64,000 nucleotides of DNA from Roseomonas fluvialis (GCF_022846615.1 NZ_AP025637.1:2629001-2693000), one strand, 5' to 3'; positions 41,163 through 51,830 are shown, numbered from the stretch's first letter. Notes: a model not told the origin generated them from the sequence alone. Made by a program: numbers and translations.

Positions 41163-43727
41163 ATGCTACATTTCGCGCGCTGGAAGACCATCGCGATCCT
41201 GATGGTCTGCCTGGCCGGGGTGCTTGTGAGCATCCCGAACCTGTTGCCGCGCGCCGTCTTCCCCGACTGGTTCCCGGTGCGCCAGGTGAATCTCGGCCTC
41301 GACCTGCGGGGCGGGTCGTACCTCCTGCTGGAAGTCGACCTGAACACCGTGGTGCGCGAACGCCTCGACAGCATGGTCGATGCCGCGCGCACGCGCCTGC
41401 GCACGGCCAATGTGCGCTACGTGAACCTCACCGCCGACCCAGCGAACCGCCGCATGGGGCTTCGTGTGACCGACCCCGCGCAGGTGCCCGCCGCCGTGGC
41501 GGCGCTGCGCGAACTCGCCAACCCGATCCAATCCAATACCGGGCAATCCATCCCGGACATGGATGTCACCAGCCTGCCCGACGGGCAGATCTGGGCGACC
41601 CTCACGGAGGCCGGGCTGCGCGCCAAGGCATCCTCGGCAGTCGAGCAATCCATCGAGATCGTCCGCCGCCGCGTGGACGAGACCGGCGTCTCGGAAGCGC
41701 TGATCGCCCGCCAGGGCCAGAACCGCATCCTGGTGACGCTGCCCGGCATCGAGGACCCCGACCGCATCAAGAACCTGCTGGGCCGCACCGCCCGCATGAC
41801 CTTCCACCTGGTGGACGAGGCCGCGGGCCTGGCCACCACGCCCCCGCCCGGCGTGATGTTCCTGCCCGGCGAGCGCGAGGGCGAGCGCTTCGCCGTGCGC
41901 CGCCGCGTCGAGGTGGACGGCGCCAACCTGACCAACGCCCGCGCCGGCCAGGACAGCCGCACCGGCGAATGGGTGGTGAACTTCACCTTCGATTCGGTCG
42001 GCACCCGCCGCTTCGCGCAGATCACGCGCGAGAATGTCGGCCGCCCCTTCGCCGTGGTGCTGGACGAGAAGGTGATCACCGCGCCGGTGATCCGAGAACC
42101 GATCCTGGGCGGCCAGGGGCAGATCAGCGGGTCCTTCACGGCGCGGTCCGCCAACGACCTGGCGGTGCTGCTGCGCGCCGGCGCCCTGCCCGCCCCGCTG
42201 ACGGTCGTCGAGGAACGCACGGTCGGGCCGGAACTCGGCGCGGACGCGATCCGCGCGGGCACCATCGCGCTGGCAGTCGGAACGCTCTTCGTCTTCCTCT
42301 ACATGGGCTTGGCCTACGGCCTGTTCGGATGGTTCGCGAACATCGCGCTGCTGTTCAACATCATCCTGATGGTCGCCTTCATGTCGCTGATCGAGGCGAC
42401 GCTGACCCTGCCCGGCATTGCCGGCATCGTGCTGACGCTGGGCACCGCTCTCGATGCCAATATCCTCATCAACGAACGCATACGCGAGGAAGTCCGTAAC
42501 GGGCGAACGCCGATCAACGCGCTCGAGGCCGGCTACACCAAGGCGTCGGGCACCATCCTCGACTCCAACGTCACGAACCTGATCGCCATGGCCTGCCTCT
42601 ACGCCTTCGGCTCGGGCCCGGTGAAGGGGTTCGCGGTCACCGTGGCGGTCGGCACCGTCGTGCAGATGTGGACCGCGACCGTGCTGACGCGGCTGTTCAT
42701 GTCCTGGTGGTACAAGCGCACCCGGCCGAAGGAACTGCCGGTCTTCCAGCGCTCGGGCCTGTCGCTGGTCGAACGCCTGCGCCGCCCGCTGTTCCGCATC
42801 TTCCCCGACAATACGCGCATCCCGTTCATGAAGGGCGCGCGCATCGGGTTGATCGTCTCGGCGCTGCTGTCCAGCGCCTCGATCGCCATTGCCTTCTATC
42901 CGGGCCTCGAGAAAGGCATCGACTTCGAAGGCGGCATCGAGATGGAGGTGCGCACGCCCGGCCCAGGCGACATCGGCGCGCTGCGCGGCGCCGTCGGCGG
43001 GCTGGGGCTCGGCGACGCCACGCTGCTGCAGTTCGGCGACAACTCCACCTTCGCACTGCGACTGCCCGCGCAGGGTGACGAGGGCGCGGTGCAGGTCGCG
43101 GTCAACCGCGTGCGCACGGCGTTGGAACAGGTCGCACCCGGCACGCGCATCCTGCGGGTCGAGGCGGTGGGCAACCGCATCTCGGACGAACTCTTCATCG
43201 GCGGCATGATGGCGCTCGGCCTGTCGTTCCTCGCGATGCTGATCTACATCTGGGCCAGATTCGAATGGCAGTTCGGCATCGCCGCCGTCACCACGCTGAT
43301 CCTGGACGTGACCAAGACCATTGGGTTCATGGTGCTGTTCCAGATCGAGTTCAACCTGACCACGATCGCCGGCATCCTGACCGTCATCGGCTTCAGCGCG
43401 AACGACAAGGTCGTGGTGTTCGACCGCATGCGGGAGAACCTTCGGAAGTTCAAGCAGATGCCGCTCGACCAGCTGGTCGACCTGTCGATCAACGAGACGA
43501 TGAACCGCTCGCTCGGCACGTCGATGACGCTGCTGCTCTCGGCGCTGCCGCTGGCTCTGTTCGGCGGCGATACGCTGGCCGGCTTCGCCTGGGTGATGGT
43601 GGTGGGGATCGTGATCTCGGCCGGGTCGTCGGTGTTCATCGCAGCACCCATCGTGCTGTTCACCGGGCGGACGCGGCTGCGGCGGAACGAGGCCGAGGCG
43701 CCGGCCGGGGCAAAGCCGGCGCCGTAG
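41163..43727 (+). CDS. secDF: Protein translocase subunit SecDF (SecD-SecF fusion)
   Basis: 854 residues. SecD half (1 to about 540): first helix FARWKTIAILMVCLAGVLV, the LGLDLRGGSYLLLEVD motif, the large periplasmic P1 domain and the six-helix membrane region starting RAGTIALAVGTLFVFLYM. SecF half (about 550-854): IGLIVSALLSSASIAIAF, DFEGGIEMEVR and IGFSANDKVVVFDRMRENLR, where the Asp and Arg residues serve proton-driven pulling. It draws secreted proteins through SecYEG from the periplasmic side. SecD and SecF are encoded as one chain. No yajC is adjacent. The ATG at 41163 begins the first membrane helix. Confidence 0.94.
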   Translation: MLHFARWKTIAILMVCLAGVLVSIPNLLPRAVFPDWFPVRQVNLGLDLRGGSYLLLEVDLNTVVRERLDSMVDAARTRLRTANVRYVNLTADPANRRMGLRVTDPAQVPAAVAALRELANPIQSNTGQSIPDMDVTSLPDGQIWATLTEAGLRAKASSAVEQSIEIVRRRVDETGVSEALIARQGQNRILVTLPGIEDPDRIKNLLGRTARMTFHLVDEAAGLATTPPPGVMFLPGEREGERFAVRRRVEVDGANLTNARAGQDSRTGEWVVNFTFDSVGTRRFAQITRENVGRPFAVVLDEKVITAPVIREPILGGQGQISGSFTARSANDLAVLLRAGALPAPLTVVEERTVGPELGADAIRAGTIALAVGTLFVFLYMGLAYGLFGWFANIALLFNIILMVAFMSLIEATLTLPGIAGIVLTLGTALDANILINERIREEVRNGRTPINALEAGYTKASGTILDSNVTNLIAMACLYAFGSGPVKGFAVTVAVGTVVQMWTATVLTRLFMSWWYKRTRPKELPVFQRSGLSLVERLRRPLFRIFPDNTRIPFMKGARIGLIVSALLSSASIAIAFYPGLEKGIDFEGGIEMEVRTPGPGDIGALRGAVGGLGLGDATLLQFGDNSTFALRLPAQGDEGAVQVAVNRVRTALEQVAPGTRILRVEAVGNRISDELFIGGMMALGLSFLAMLIYIWARFEWQFGIAAVTTLILDVTKTIGFMVLFQIEFNLTTIAGILTVIGFSANDKVVVFDRMRENLRKFKQMPLDQLVDLSINETMNRSLGTSMTLLLSALPLALFGGDTLAGFAWVMVVGIVISAGSSVFIAAPIVLFTGRTRLRRNEAEAPAGAKPAP

Positions 43728-43730
43728 CGT

Positions 43731-44900
43731 TCACCCCGCCCAGGCGCGGCGGTACAACGCGACGATCTCCTCCGCCGTCGGCACCGCCGGATTATTTGCC
43801 GGCGATCCGCTGGCCAGCGCCTGCGCGGCCATGGTCGGCAGCAACCCGTCCCACGTCGCGGGAGCGATGCCATAGGCGGCCGGCGTCGGCACCGCCAGGT
43901 CGCGGTTCAGGTCGCGCAGCTCCTGCAGCAGCTTCGCCGCCGCCGACTGGTCGCCCTCCGCCGCCGTCGCCACACCCATCGCCCGCGCGGCCTCGGCATA
44001 GCGCGGCAGCGCGGCGTTCAGGCTGTACTCGGTCACCGCCGGCAGCAGCATGGCGTTGGACAGCCCGTGCGGCACATGGAAATGCGCCCCGATCGGCCGC
44101 GACATGCCATGCACCAGCGCGACCGAGGAATTGCTGAACGCGATCCCCGCAAGCGTGGCGCCCTTCATCATCGCGGCGCGCGCGATGGCATTCGACGGCT
44201 CGCCGTAGACCGTGCGCAGGTTGGGCGCGATCAGGCGCATGGCGCGCAGCGCGTATTCGTCCGCCTCGTCATTCGCGCGCTTCGACACGAAGGCCTCCAG
44301 CGCATGCGTGAGGCTGTCGATGCCGGTATCCGCCGTGATGCGCGCCGGCAACGAATAGGTGAGTTCGAAATCCACCACCGCGGCCAACGGCAGCGCGCCG
44401 AGGCCGGCGATCAGCATCTTCTCGTCGCGTTCGGTATCGGTGATGACGGTGAAGCGCGTGGCCTCGCTGCCGGTGCCGGCCGTGGTCGGGATGCACACGA
44501 CCGGCAGCGCGCCACGGTTCGCCTGTGCGGGCACCTTGAAGTCGCGCATCTTCACACCCGGCGCAGCCGCGCCCAGGATCGCCATGGCCTTGGCCGTGTC
44601 CATCGGCGACCCACCACCGAAGCCCACCAGGCAGTCGTAGTCGCCCGCCTTCATCGCGGCGACACCCGCTTCGATCACCGTGTCGGTGGGGTCGGGCACG
44701 GTGTCGCTGAACACGCCGGCCGCGATCCCCGCCGCGCGTAGCGGCGCCAGGGCCTTTTCGACCGTGCCGGAGGAGACCATCCACGGGTCGGTCACCACCA
44801 GCGGCCGCGACAGGCCGAACTGCGCCAGCACCTCCGCGAGTTTCGCAACGGAACCGCCGCCGATCATCAGCAGGCGCGGCGAGACAAAGCTGATGGTCAC
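43731..44900 (-). CDS. Iron-containing alcohol dehydrogenase
   Basis: 389 residues, GTG start overlapping the stop of the preceding dehydrogenase gene (GTGA). Group III ADH: VGFGGGSPMDTAKAM binds NAD, and PTTAGTGSEATRF precedes the metal site. Metal ligands are the Asp and His of DTGIDSLTHALEAF and the two His of HGMSRPIGAHFHVPHG. It oxidises an alcohol or hydroxyacid, or reduces the aldehyde. It is the last gene of the long operon that begins near 55.1 kb. Its stop lies three bases from that of convergent secDF. Confidence 0.9.
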   Translation of the reverse strand: MTISFVSPRLLMIGGGSVAKLAEVLAQFGLSRPLVVTDPWMVSSGTVEKALAPLRAAGIAAGVFSDTVPDPTDTVIEAGVAAMKAGDYDCLVGFGGGSPMDTAKAMAILGAAAPGVKMRDFKVPAQANRGALPVVCIPTTAGTGSEATRFTVITDTERDEKMLIAGLGALPLAAVVDFELTYSLPARITADTGIDSLTHALEAFVSKRANDEADEYALRAMRLIAPNLRTVYGEPSNAIARAAMMKGATLAGIAFSNSSVALVHGMSRPIGAHFHVPHGLSNAMLLPAVTEYSLNAALPRYAEAARAMGVATAAEGDQSAAAKLLQELRDLNRDLAVPTPAAYGIAPATWDGLLPTMAAQALASGSPANNPAVPTAEEIVALYRRAWAG

Positions 44901-45784
44901 GATGCTGCCCCTTCGCGCACCAGGGTGATGATGGCGGAGAAATCCTTGTCCGCCGCGCCGCCCTCGACCAGGCGATCGAACAGCGACAGCGCCAGGGCGC
45001 CGACGGGTGTGGCGACGCCCGCATCCTTCGCCGCCTGCTGCGCGAGCCCAAGGTCCTTGCGCATCAGCGCCGCCGTGAATCCGGGTGCGAAGTCGCGGTT
45101 GGCGGGGCTCGCCGGCACCGGTCCCGGCACCGGGCAGTAGTTGTTCAGCGCCCATGACATCGCGGTGGATTTCGAACATACGTCGTACAGCGCCTGCGCG
45201 GGCAGGCCGAGCTTCTCGGCCATCACGAAGGCCTCGCTGGTCACCGCCATGGTGGCGGCGAGCATCATGTTGTTGCACAGCTTCGCGACCTGGCCTGCAC
45301 CTGCCTCGCCGCAATGCACGATGGTACGGCCCATGGCCTCGAGCACGGGACGCGCGCGCGCCACCGCCTCCGCGCTGCCGCCGACCATGAAGGTGAGCGT
45401 GCCCGCCTCAGCCCCCATCACGCCGCCCGAAACCGGCGCGTCCAGGAAGGGCCGCCCCGCCGCAGCGGCGACATCGCGCGCGGTCGCGACATCGATGGTC
45501 GAGCAATCCATCAGCAGCGCATCCGCGCGCGCCGCTTTCATCAGGCCGCCCTGCCCCAGCCAGGCATCGCGCACCTGTTCGCCGGCCGGCAGCATGGTGA
45601 TGACCACATCTGCATCGCGCGCCGCGGCGGCGGAGGAAAACGCCGCGGTCGCACCCGACGCGACCACCACCGCGACCGCCTCGGGCACGATGTCGAAGGC
45701 GACGACCTCGTGCCCCGCCTTGACCAGGTTGCGCGCCATATGCGCCCCCATGCGGCCGAGCCCGACGAAACCGATGCGTGCCAT
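44897..45784 (-). CDS. 3-hydroxyisobutyrate dehydrogenase family NAD(P) oxidoreductase
   Basis: 295 residues. Rossmann motif GFVGLGRMGAHMARNL, substrate loop LDAPVSGGVMGAEAGTLTFMVGG (central part APVSGGVMGAEAG), catalytic lysine in GAGQVAKLCNNMML and a C-terminal LRKDLGLAQ-type segment (MRKDLGLAQQAA). The beta-hydroxyacid dehydrogenase family includes 3-hydroxyisobutyrate, tartronate semialdehyde and related enzymes. AGGAGG precedes the ATG. It lies 51 bases after the OppF-like ATPase gene and overlaps the iron-ADH gene, so both probably process the imported compound. Confidence 0.9.
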   Translation of the reverse strand: MARIGFVGLGRMGAHMARNLVKAGHEVVAFDIVPEAVAVVVASGATAAFSSAAAARDADVVITMLPAGEQVRDAWLGQGGLMKAARADALLMDCSTIDVATARDVAAAAGRPFLDAPVSGGVMGAEAGTLTFMVGGSAEAVARARPVLEAMGRTIVHCGEAGAGQVAKLCNNMMLAATMAVTSEAFVMAEKLGLPAQALYDVCSKSTAMSWALNNYCPVPGPVPASPANRDFAPGFTAALMRKDLGLAQQAAKDAGVATPVGALALSLFDRLVEGGAADKDFSAIITLVREGAAS

Positions 45785-45835
45785 GCGTTCCTCCTGGTCC
45801 TTGGGACGCAGGGTAATGCGTTTCGCGGCCCCGCG

Positions 45836-46897
45836 TCAGCCCGCCCGCGCCTGCGCATAGAGTGCGAGCCGTCGTGCCGCGATCTCGGACAGCCCGCCGC
45901 TGAAGTCGAGCTCGGCCGGCGGCAAGGTCTCGGCAAAATGGCACGCCGCCGCATGCCCGTCGGCGAGCGGGCGCAGCGCCGGTTCCTCGCTGCGGCAGCG
46001 ATCCTGCGCGAAGGGGCAGCGCGTGTGGAAGCGACAGCCAGGCGGTATGTTCATGGGCGACGGCACATCGCCGCCGAGCGGCTTCACCTGGCCGCGCCGC
46101 TTCGGATCGGGGTGCGGGATCGCGGCCAGCAGCGCGCGCGTATAGGGGTGGCGTGGCGCCGCGAACAGGTCGCGCTTGCGCGCCGTCTCGACGATGCGCC
46201 CGAGGTACATCACCGCCACGCGGTCGGCCACGTGCTTCACCACCGCGAGGTCATGCGCGATGAACAGGTAGGCAAGGCCGAAGCGCCGCTGCAGGTCCTT
46301 CAGCAGGTTCACCACCTGCGCCTGGATCGACACATCCAGCGCGCTGACCGGTTCGTCGCAGACGATCAGTTCCGGCTGCACCGACAGCGCGCGCGCGATG
46401 CCGATGCGCTGGCGCTGCCCGCCGCTGAATTCATGCGGGTAGCGCTCGGCGTGGAAGCCGCGCAGGCCGACCAGGCCAAGCAGCTCGGCCACCCGCGCGC
46501 GGCGCGACGCGGCGTCGCCGATGCCGTGCACCTGCATGGGTTCCGCGATGGTCTCGGCCACCGTCAGGCGTGGGTTGAGGCTCGCATACGGGTCCTGGAA
46601 GACGATCTGCATGCGCCGGCGCATCGCGCGCAGGGAAGCGCCCGAGATGCCGGTGATGTCGCGCCCTTCGAAGCGCAGCGTGCCGGCCGATGGTTCGATC
46701 AGGCGCAGCACCAGCCGCGCGGTCGTCGACTTCCCGCAGCCGGATTCCCCCACCAGTGCAAGCGTCTCCCCACGGTCCAGCGTGAAGGACACGCCATCAA
46801 CGGCGCGCACCGTGCCCACCTGCCTCGCGAGCAGCAGGCCCTTGCGCACCGGGTAGTGCTTGGCAAGTCCGTTCACGTCCAGCAACGGCGCGTTCAT
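45836..46897 (-). CDS. Peptide-type ABC transporter ATP-binding protein (OppF/DppF)
   Basis: 353 residues. Walker [17 protein letters not shown]-loop [12 protein letters not shown], signature [16 protein letters not shown], Walker [15 protein letters not shown] and switch region [14 protein letters not shown] are intact. The C-terminal oligopeptide-transporter domain has [17 protein letters not shown], whose cysteines form the family iron-sulfur-like motif. It overlaps the OppD gene by four bases. It energises the importer encoded just upstream. Confidence 0.94.
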   Translation of the reverse strand: MNAPLLDVNGLAKHYPVRKGLLLARQVGTVRAVDGVSFTLDRGETLALVGESGCGKSTTARLVLRLIEPSAGTLRFEGRDITGISGASLRAMRRRMQIVFQDPYASLNPRLTVAETIAEPMQVHGIGDAASRRARVAELLGLVGLRGFHAERYPHEFSGGQRQRIGIARALSVQPELIVCDEPVSALDVSIQAQVVNLLKDLQRRFGLAYLFIAHDLAVVKHVADRVAVMYLGRIVETARKRDLFAAPRHPYTRALLAAIPHPDPKRRGQVKPLGGDVPSPMNIPPGCRFHTRCPFAQDRCRSEEPALRPLADGHAAACHFAETLPPAELDFSGGLSEIAARRLALYAQARAG

Positions 46898-47880
46898 GCG
46901 GCGAAGACCTCGACCGGAGCGCGCAGACAGGCGGCCTGGTGGCCGGGCGTGACCTCGCGCAGCGGCGGCGGTTCCACCTTGCAGGCCTCGGCGGCGAAGG
47001 GGCAGCGCGGATGGAAGCGGCAACCCTTGGGCAGCGCGAAGGGCGGCGGCACGGATCCGTCGATCGCGAGCAGCGTCTCGCGTTCCTCATCGAGCCGCGG
47101 GACTGAGCCCAGCAGGCCAAGCGTATACGGGTGCATCGGGTCGCCGAAGATCGCCCCGGCCGCACCGCGTTCCACCACGCGCCCGGCGTACATCACCGCG
47201 ACCTCGTCCGCCATTTCAGCCACCACGCCGAGGTCGTGCGTGATCAGGATGATCGACATGCCGGTGTCCTGCTGCAGGTCGCGCAGCAGGTCCAGGATCT
47301 GCGCCTGCACCGTCACATCCAGCGCCGTGGTGGGTTCGTCGGCGATCAGTAGCTTCGGGCTGCAGGCCAGCGCCATTGCGATCATCACGCGCTGGCGCAT
47401 CCCACCCGAGAGCTGGTGCGGGTATTCGTCGAAGCGCCGCGCCGGGGCCGGGATTCGGACGCGCGTCAGCGCCTCGATTGCGCGGTTGCGCAGTTCGGCG
47501 TTGGAGGCGCGCGGGTCGTGTGCGCGCATCGCCTCGGTGATCTGGAAGCCCACCGTATGCACGGGGTTCAGGCTGGTCATCGGTTCCTGGAAGATCATCG
47601 CGACCTCGCTGCCGCGCACGTCGCGCATCTGCGCGCCGGACAGCGCCAGCAGGTCGCGCCCGTCCAGCAGCACGCGCCCGGCCGCGACGCGTCCGGGGTG
47701 CCCCACCAGCCGCATCACCGACAGCGACAGCACCGACTTGCCGCAGCCGGATTCGCCCACGATGCCGAGCGTGCGCCCGCGCGGAACCGAGAGATCGACG
47801 CCATCGACGGCGGCGATCTCCCCGCCATGGGTGCGGAAGACGGTGCGCAGGCCTTCGATGCGCAGCAGGTCCTCGGTCAC
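46894..47880 (-). CDS. Peptide-type ABC transporter ATP-binding protein (OppD/DppD)
   Basis: 328 residues, GTG start chosen where conserved sequence begins ([10 protein letters not shown]). Walker [17 protein letters not shown]-loop [11 protein letters not shown], signature [16 protein letters not shown], Walker [15 protein letters not shown] and the C-terminal [17 protein letters not shown] motif are present. It forms the heterodimeric ATPase with the OppF-like protein. It lies ten bases after the amidohydrolase gene in the operon. Confidence 0.93.
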   Translation of the reverse strand: MTEDLLRIEGLRTVFRTHGGEIAAVDGVDLSVPRGRTLGIVGESGCGKSVLSLSVMRLVGHPGRVAAGRVLLDGRDLLALSGAQMRDVRGSEVAMIFQEPMTSLNPVHTVGFQITEAMRAHDPRASNAELRNRAIEALTRVRIPAPARRFDEYPHQLSGGMRQRVMIAMALACSPKLLIADEPTTALDVTVQAQILDLLRDLQQDTGMSIILITHDLGVVAEMADEVAVMYAGRVVERGAAGAIFGDPMHPYTLGLLGSVPRLDEERETLLAIDGSVPPPFALPKGCRFHPRCPFAAEACKVEPPPLREVTPGHQAACLRAPVEVFAA

Positions 47881-47890
47881 GAAGCGCGCA

Positions 47891-49324
47891 TCACGACCAA
47901 TGGAAGGTCGGCGGCGCGATCTTCTCCGGGCTGCGATGCGCCCAGTCGCGCTGCTGCACGCCAGCGGCAACGCGCTTCTGCGCCTCGTGCAGGTGTTCGG
48001 CCGCCTGGCGGTAGTCCATGGTCAGTACCTCGCCATCCTCGACCACCTTGTTGCCGTCCACGTACAGCGCCTTCAGCGCGCGGTCGCCGGCCGAATAGAT
48101 CAGGCTGCGGATCGGGTCGTAGGCCGGGCGGATCATCGGGTGCGTGATGTCGATCAGCGAGAAATCCGCCTTGCAGCCCACCGCGATGCGTCCGATGTCG
48201 TCGCGCCCCAACGCCTTCGCACCGCCGATCGTGGCGGCGTTGAACAGGTCGGTGGTCTGCAGCGTGCGCGGGTTACCAGCCTGGGTGCGCGCGATATGCG
48301 CCGCGAGGCGCATCTCATCCAGCATGTTGTGCGGATAGGTGTCGGTGCCGATCCCCATGTTCACGCCGCGACGGATGTAGCGCCCCAGGTCCCGCATCGC
48401 TATGCCCCGCCGCGCGAAGACGGTCGGGCAATGCGCGACGGTCGTGCCGGTATCCGCCAACCGATCAAGGTCCGTCTCGGTGTGCCAGCGCGTCGACGGA
48501 TGGTCATCGAGGAAGATGCCGTGCCCGATGATGCTGCGCTCGCCCAGCAGCCCCATGGAATCCAGCCAGCCGATCGGCGTGGTGCCATGCCGGCGCGTGA
48601 TCTCGTGGAACTCCACCACCGACTGCGCGGCATGGATCTGCCAGGACAGGCCACGCTTGGCCGCCTCCGCATGGCTGTCCTTCAGCAGCCCGGCCGAACA
48701 GGTATCGATCTGCGCGGGCACGACCATGCCGAACAGGCGGCCGCATTCGTGCTGCTCGGCACGCTCGACCAGACGGATGGCTTCCTCCATCGCCTTCTCG
48801 CCGGCCTTCTCGTCCCATTCGTATTCGACGACATGGCCGTTCTTGGTGAACCAGCGCGCCGAGCGGAACATCGGCGCGATGCAGACCCGCATGCCGGCCT
48901 CGGCCAATAGGTCGAGCCATCCCGGATGCGCCATCGAAAGGTCGGCGAGCGTGGTCACGCCGGACAGCAGCAGCTCCGACAGCGCGACCCGCACACAATG
49001 CGGCACGGCCTCCGCATCCGCACGGAAGATCGGCATGTATTCGTACAGCGACGAATTATACAGCCCGGGCGATCCGATCTCGTCGAGGAAGCCCTTGTTC
49101 AAGGGCTCGCTCGACGGGTGCGAATGGATGTTTACCAGCCCCGGCATGACCATCAGCCCGCGCCCGTCGAGCACCGTCTCGGCCGCGCCTTCATAGCCGC
49201 GGCCCATGAAGGTGATGGTGCCGCCATCGAAGGCGACATCCGTGTCGGGCATGTAGCTGTGCGACTTCGCCGAGGAGTCCCACCCCACAACGAGTTCCGC
49301 GTTCCTGATGAGCGTGATGGCCAT
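47891..49324 (-). CDS. Amidohydrolase of the SsnA/AtzA/TrzN deaminase-chlorohydrolase group
   Basis: 477 residues. Amidohydrolase-superfamily metal ligands: H67-x-H69 in GLVNIHSHP, His in WQIHAAQS, His in IIGHGIFLD and Asp in [10 protein letters not shown]. The N- and C-terminal beta-sandwich segments ([26 protein letters not shown]) are typical. Relatives remove amino or chloro groups from heterocycles such as guanine or triazines, or deaminate adenosine-like compounds. It is inserted between the binding protein and ATPase genes of the transporter operon, so it likely acts on the imported compound. The substrate is unknown. Confidence 0.88.
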   Translation of the reverse strand: MAITLIRNAELVVGWDSSAKSHSYMPDTDVAFDGGTITFMGRGYEGAAETVLDGRGLMVMPGLVNIHSHPSSEPLNKGFLDEIGSPGLYNSSLYEYMPIFRADAEAVPHCVRVALSELLLSGVTTLADLSMAHPGWLDLLAEAGMRVCIAPMFRSARWFTKNGHVVEYEWDEKAGEKAMEEAIRLVERAEQHECGRLFGMVVPAQIDTCSAGLLKDSHAEAAKRGLSWQIHAAQSVVEFHEITRRHGTTPIGWLDSMGLLGERSIIGHGIFLDDHPSTRWHTETDLDRLADTGTTVAHCPTVFARRGIAMRDLGRYIRRGVNMGIGTDTYPHNMLDEMRLAAHIARTQAGNPRTLQTTDLFNAATIGGAKALGRDDIGRIAVGCKADFSLIDITHPMIRPAYDPIRSLIYSAGDRALKALYVDGNKVVEDGEVLTMDYRQAAEHLHEAQKRVAAGVQQRDWAHRSPEKIAPPTFHWS

Positions 49325-49338
49325 GCCGGTCGTCTCCG

Positions 49339-50940
49339 TTATCGCGTCAGCCGGATATCAAGGCCCTTGTAGAGCCCGATCCCGTAGATGCCATGCGCCC
49401 GCACGCCCTCGGTGCGTGCCGAGGACGCCACCCAGAGCTGCTCGCGCGCGACCGGGAACCACACGTTGTTCTCGGCGATGATGCGCTGCGCGCGGGCGAT
49501 CGCTTCCGTGCGCACCGCCGGGTCGACCGAAGTCTGCGCCAGGCGCAGCGCCTCGTCCGTCTCGGCGTTGTTCCAGTTCATCCGATTGGGGGTCGGCCGG
49601 TTGCGGCTGTTGAAGTACAGCGAGAAGGCATCTGTCGCCGTCACATACGGGTAGGACATCACGAAGGCATCGAATTCCTGCGTCGCCAGCCGGCCCCAGC
49701 CCACCGTCGCATCCCACATCTGGATCCGCATCTCGAGGCCCACGCGCCGCAGGTCGGCCTGCATCGCCTGGAGGTATTGCTGCGCCGCCTGGGTCTGCAG
49801 CGCATAGACCAGGAAGGTCGCGCGCTGGCCATCCTTCACCCGCACGCCGTCGGGGCCCATGCGCCAGCCGGCTTCATCCAGCACGCGCTGCGCGCCGGCC
49901 TGGTCGAAGCGCGGCACCAGGCGCGCCGCCTCGGCATCGAAACCGGTCACGTTCGGGTTCAGGTACGCATCGGCCGGCGTGGCGGTGCCGAACCAGGTGG
50001 CGCGCACCAGCGCGTCGCGGTTCACCGCCATATTGATGGCGCGGCGCACGGCGGGGTCGCTCACCACGGGCTTGTCGACCTTGAAACCCATGAAGTGGTC
50101 CCAGAAGTAGTTCTGCTGCTGGGACATGCGCACATTCGGCGCGCGCTGCAGCTGTTGCACCGCGATCGCCGGGATGTATTGCGTGACATCGCCCTGCCCG
50201 GTCTGCAGCGCGGCCAGGCGCGTCTGCGATTCCGGCGCGACGCGCCACACCACGCGGTCCACCTGCGGGGACGGGTTCTGGTACACGCCCTGCGGGCCCC
50301 AGCGGTAGTTCGGGTGACGTTGCAGCACCAGCTCCTGCCGCGGCGTCCAGGACACCCAGCAATAGGGCCCGGTGCCGTTGAAGCCCTGTACGCCGAAATT
50401 CTGGCCCAGCCGCTCGACCGCGTTGCGATCCACCACCGAGGCGAAGAACAGCGTCAGCTGGAACAGCAGCTCGCCGAAGGGCTCGTTCAGCTCGTATTCG
50501 ACGGTGAACTGGTCGCGCGCGCGGATCTCCTTCACCGGGCCGGCGCGCCAGCGCACCGGGCTGCGCGTCGCGGGGTCGATGAAGCGGTTGAGCGAATAGA
50601 CCACGTCATCCGCGGTCATCGGCCGGCCGTCGCAGAAAGTCACGTCGCGGCGCAGATGGAAGGTGTAGGTCTTTCCGTCAGGGCTGATCTCCCAGCGTTC
50701 GGCCAGCAGCGGGCGCACCGTCTGCATGTCGAAGTCGAGCCCGACCAGCGTGTCGCTCATCATGTAGATGACTTCGCCGGCGCCGCGCGCGGTCGAGCGC
50801 GGCGGGTCGTAGTTGTCGGCATCGATCTCCCGCAACACGACGAGCGTGTTGCGCGGGTTGGCCGCCTGCGCGAGGGCATCGCCCACCGGCAGCGCGGCCG
50901 CCATCGCGACCATTGCGGCGCCGAGCGTCTTTCTCATCAT
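49339..50940 (-). CDS. ABC transporter substrate-binding protein, family 5 (Opp/Dpp type)
   Basis: 533 residues. Signal peptide MMRKTLGAAMVAMAAALPVGDALA, cleaved near residue 25. SBP_bac_5 features: YDPPRSTARGAGEVIYMMSDTL (central part GAGEVIYMMSD), WEISPDGKTYTFHLRRDVTFCDG (motif YTFHLRRDVTF), FNGTGPYCW and VRRAINMAVNRDALV. It is the periplasmic receptor for the permeases encoded immediately upstream. GAGAGG lies before the twin ATGs at 50940/50937. An amidohydrolase gene follows 14 bases later. Confidence 0.92.
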   Translation of the reverse strand: MMRKTLGAAMVAMAAALPVGDALAQAANPRNTLVVLREIDADNYDPPRSTARGAGEVIYMMSDTLVGLDFDMQTVRPLLAERWEISPDGKTYTFHLRRDVTFCDGRPMTADDVVYSLNRFIDPATRSPVRWRAGPVKEIRARDQFTVEYELNEPFGELLFQLTLFFASVVDRNAVERLGQNFGVQGFNGTGPYCWVSWTPRQELVLQRHPNYRWGPQGVYQNPSPQVDRVVWRVAPESQTRLAALQTGQGDVTQYIPAIAVQQLQRAPNVRMSQQQNYFWDHFMGFKVDKPVVSDPAVRRAINMAVNRDALVRATWFGTATPADAYLNPNVTGFDAEAARLVPRFDQAGAQRVLDEAGWRMGPDGVRVKDGQRATFLVYALQTQAAQQYLQAMQADLRRVGLEMRIQMWDATVGWGRLATQEFDAFVMSYPYVTATDAFSLYFNSRNRPTPNRMNWNNAETDEALRLAQTSVDPAVRTEAIARAQRIIAENNVWFPVAREQLWVASSARTEGVRAHGIYGIGLYKGLDIRLTR

Positions 50941-50954
50941 TCCACCTCTCCCGT

Positions 50955-51830
50955 TCATACGCGAAGCCTGGGGTCGAGCGCGTCCCGCAAGGCGTCCCCG
51001 AGGACGTTGAAGGCGAGCACGACGATGAAGATCAGGATGCAGGGCACCACCGCGATATGCGGCGCGAAGAACAGGAAGTTGCGCCCTTCGCTCGCCATGG
51101 CACCCAGTTCCGGCGTGGGCGGCTGCGCGCCGAGGCCCAGGAACGACAGCGCCGACCCCAGCAGGATCACCTGGCCGAAGCGCAGCGTCGCGAAGACGAA
51201 GATCGCCGACAGGCAGTTCGGCGCGAGGTGCCGCCAGATCAGCCGCGCATCCGTCATGCCGGTGGCGCGCGCCGCCTCGATGTAGTCCAGACGCATCACC
51301 ACCATGGCCGACCCGCGCACGATGCGCGCCATCAGCGGCACCGTCGCGACCGACAGCGCCAGCACCACGGAAAAGATGCCCGGTCCGAAGATGGCGGCGA
51401 TCGCGAGCCCCACCAGGATGGCCGGGAAGGACAGCAGCATGTCCACCAGCCGCATGATCGGCCCATCCAGCCAGCGATGGTAGAAGGCCGCGAGGAAGCC
51501 AAGCAGCGCGCCGAACGACCCGCCCAGCGCCACCGCCGCGAAGCCCATCAGCAGCGACACGCGCAGCCCGTACAGCAGCCGCGTCACCATGTCCCGCCCC
51601 TGCGCATCGGCGCCGAGCGGCAACCCCGGGCTGCCGACCGGTTGCATCGAGAGCGCGAGGTCGTTGTCATACGGATCGGTCGGCGCCAGCACCGGTGCCA
51701 GCGCCGCGGCAGCGATGATCAGCACCACCAGGATCAGCGAAAAGGCCGCCGCCGGTTCCCGCAGCAGGCGGGACAGCACGCCCGGGCGCGGCGGGGCGAT
51801 CGGCTCGCTGGTATCGGTGCTCGCGGTCAT
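50955..51830 (-). CDS. Peptide-type ABC transporter permease (OppC/DppC)
   Basis: 291 residues. First hydrophobic helix AFSLILVVLIIAAAALAPVL, then LGADAQGRDMVTRLLYGLRVS, the conserved OppC/DppC entry sequence (GADAQGRDMVTRLLYG). The EAA loop reads EAARATGMTDARLIWRHLAPN (start EAARATGMTDARLIWRH). Five to six membrane helices are seen. It overlaps the OppB gene by four bases (ATGA). It forms the channel with the upstream permease. Confidence 0.93.
   Translation of the reverse strand: MTASTDTSEPIAPPRPGVLSRLLREPAAAFSLILVVLIIAAAALAPVLAPTDPYDNDLALSMQPVGSPGLPLGADAQGRDMVTRLLYGLRVSLLMGFAAVALGGSFGALLGFLAAFYHRWLDGPIMRLVDMLLSFPAILVGLAIAAIFGPGIFSVVLALSVATVPLMARIVRGSAMVVMRLDYIEAARATGMTDARLIWRHLAPNCLSAIFVFATLRFGQVILLGSALSFLGLGAQPPTPELGAMASEGRNFLFFAPHIAVVPCILIFIVVLAFNVLGDALRDALDPRLRV

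Noticed and set aside
45314..48910. Plus-strand open frame of about 1198 residues
   Set aside because: Antisense to the dehydrogenase, OppF, OppD and amidohydrolase genes, all of which have intact family motifs. The long frame is a composition artefact.
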